This document shows positions 6,472-6,587 of a stretch of 6,587 bases of DNA, piece after piece. The DNA is taken from assembly GCA_018334775.1 (NCBI GenBank), contig JAGXLJ010000071.1:1-6587 (forward strand), read 5' to 3'. The position numbers and the translations under genes are program-made. The stretch's first letter is position 1. Each line of letters opens with the position of its first letter. This DNA comes from Halodesulfurarchaeum sp. (lineage in GTDB: Archaea; Halobacteriota; Halobacteria; Halobacteriales; Halobacteriaceae). A model generated the notes under the pieces. It was not told where the DNA came from. It did no database searches and was given only the letters and a program-made list of their open reading frames with translations.

Positions 6472-6587
6472 CTACTGCAGCGCGGACAGGGCCTGTTCGA
6501 TCAACGTGTTCTCGGTTCCAGTCTGGAGGGACGTACCGATTGCTCGGACCGCATCGAGTAGTTGTTCGGCCCGTTCCGGTTCGACTG
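6472..6587 (-). CDS. Unidentified protein, C-terminal fragment (5' end outside window)
   Basis: The minus strand reads open from the right window edge to a TAG at 6472-6474, giving 37 codons that end in LIEQALSALQ. The composition (VEPERAEQLLDAVRAIGTSL and onward) is amphipathic, helix-forming and moderately acidic, consistent with the end of a genuine haloarchaeal protein, but I do not recognise the family from so short a piece. The stop is one base from the glyA remnant's stop, so the two converge. It lies 214 bases upstream of the YcaO start on the same strand, so co-transcription with YcaO is possible. There is nothing in it that resembles a precursor-peptide core (no Cys/Ser/Thr-rich tail). 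The gene could also be a chance open frame, though the codon positions look coding. Confidence 0.5.
   Translation of the reverse strand, partial: VEPERAEQLLDAVRAIGTSLQTGTENTLIEQALSALQ

Overview
The window looks like chromosomal DNA from a halophilic archaeon (class Halobacteria). The encoded proteins are strongly acidic (many Asp/Glu, little Lys), base composition is moderately GC-rich, and genes are packed with ATGA stop/start overlaps. The gene families are typical haloarchaeal ones: LysW-type arginine biosynthesis enzymes, a DUF63 membrane protein and a stand-alone YcaO protein. Genus cannot be fixed from the sequence.

Bases 1-3327 (+) hold the distal part of an arginine operon of the amino-group-carrier (LysW/ArgW) type: the 3' end of argC, then argB, argD and argE, each overlapping or almost touching the next. 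Together they phosphorylate, reduce and transaminate carrier-bound glutamate, then release ornithine. The genes that would start the route (argW/lysW and argX) would be expected upstream, outside the window. argF does not follow argE.

Bases 3328-3387 are a short spacer with a 7-bp inverted repeat (AAAACGC / GCGTTTT) around an AT-rich element placed about where a TATA box would sit for the next gene. Bases 3388-4515 (+) encode a polytopic DUF63 family membrane protein. It converges, across 32 bp, on a minus-strand gene at 4548-6257 that encodes a 569-residue fusion of a ThiF-like/Ocin-type domain with a YcaO domain, as in cyclodehydratases of thiazole/oxazole-modified peptide (TOMM) pathways. 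The protein lacks an obvious N-terminal leader-peptide-binding domain, and no precursor peptide, dehydrogenase or TfuA gene is visible nearby.

The bases upstream of the YcaO gene (6282-6470, + strand) encode only the last ~60 residues of a serine hydroxymethyltransferase (glyA). This 3' remnant ends the YcaO locus and suggests a past rearrangement. The window closes with the C-terminal 37 codons of an unidentified minus-strand gene. The most interesting part is the YcaO gene with its glyA scar; the arginine genes are conventional. I did not find a clear new multi-gene system.
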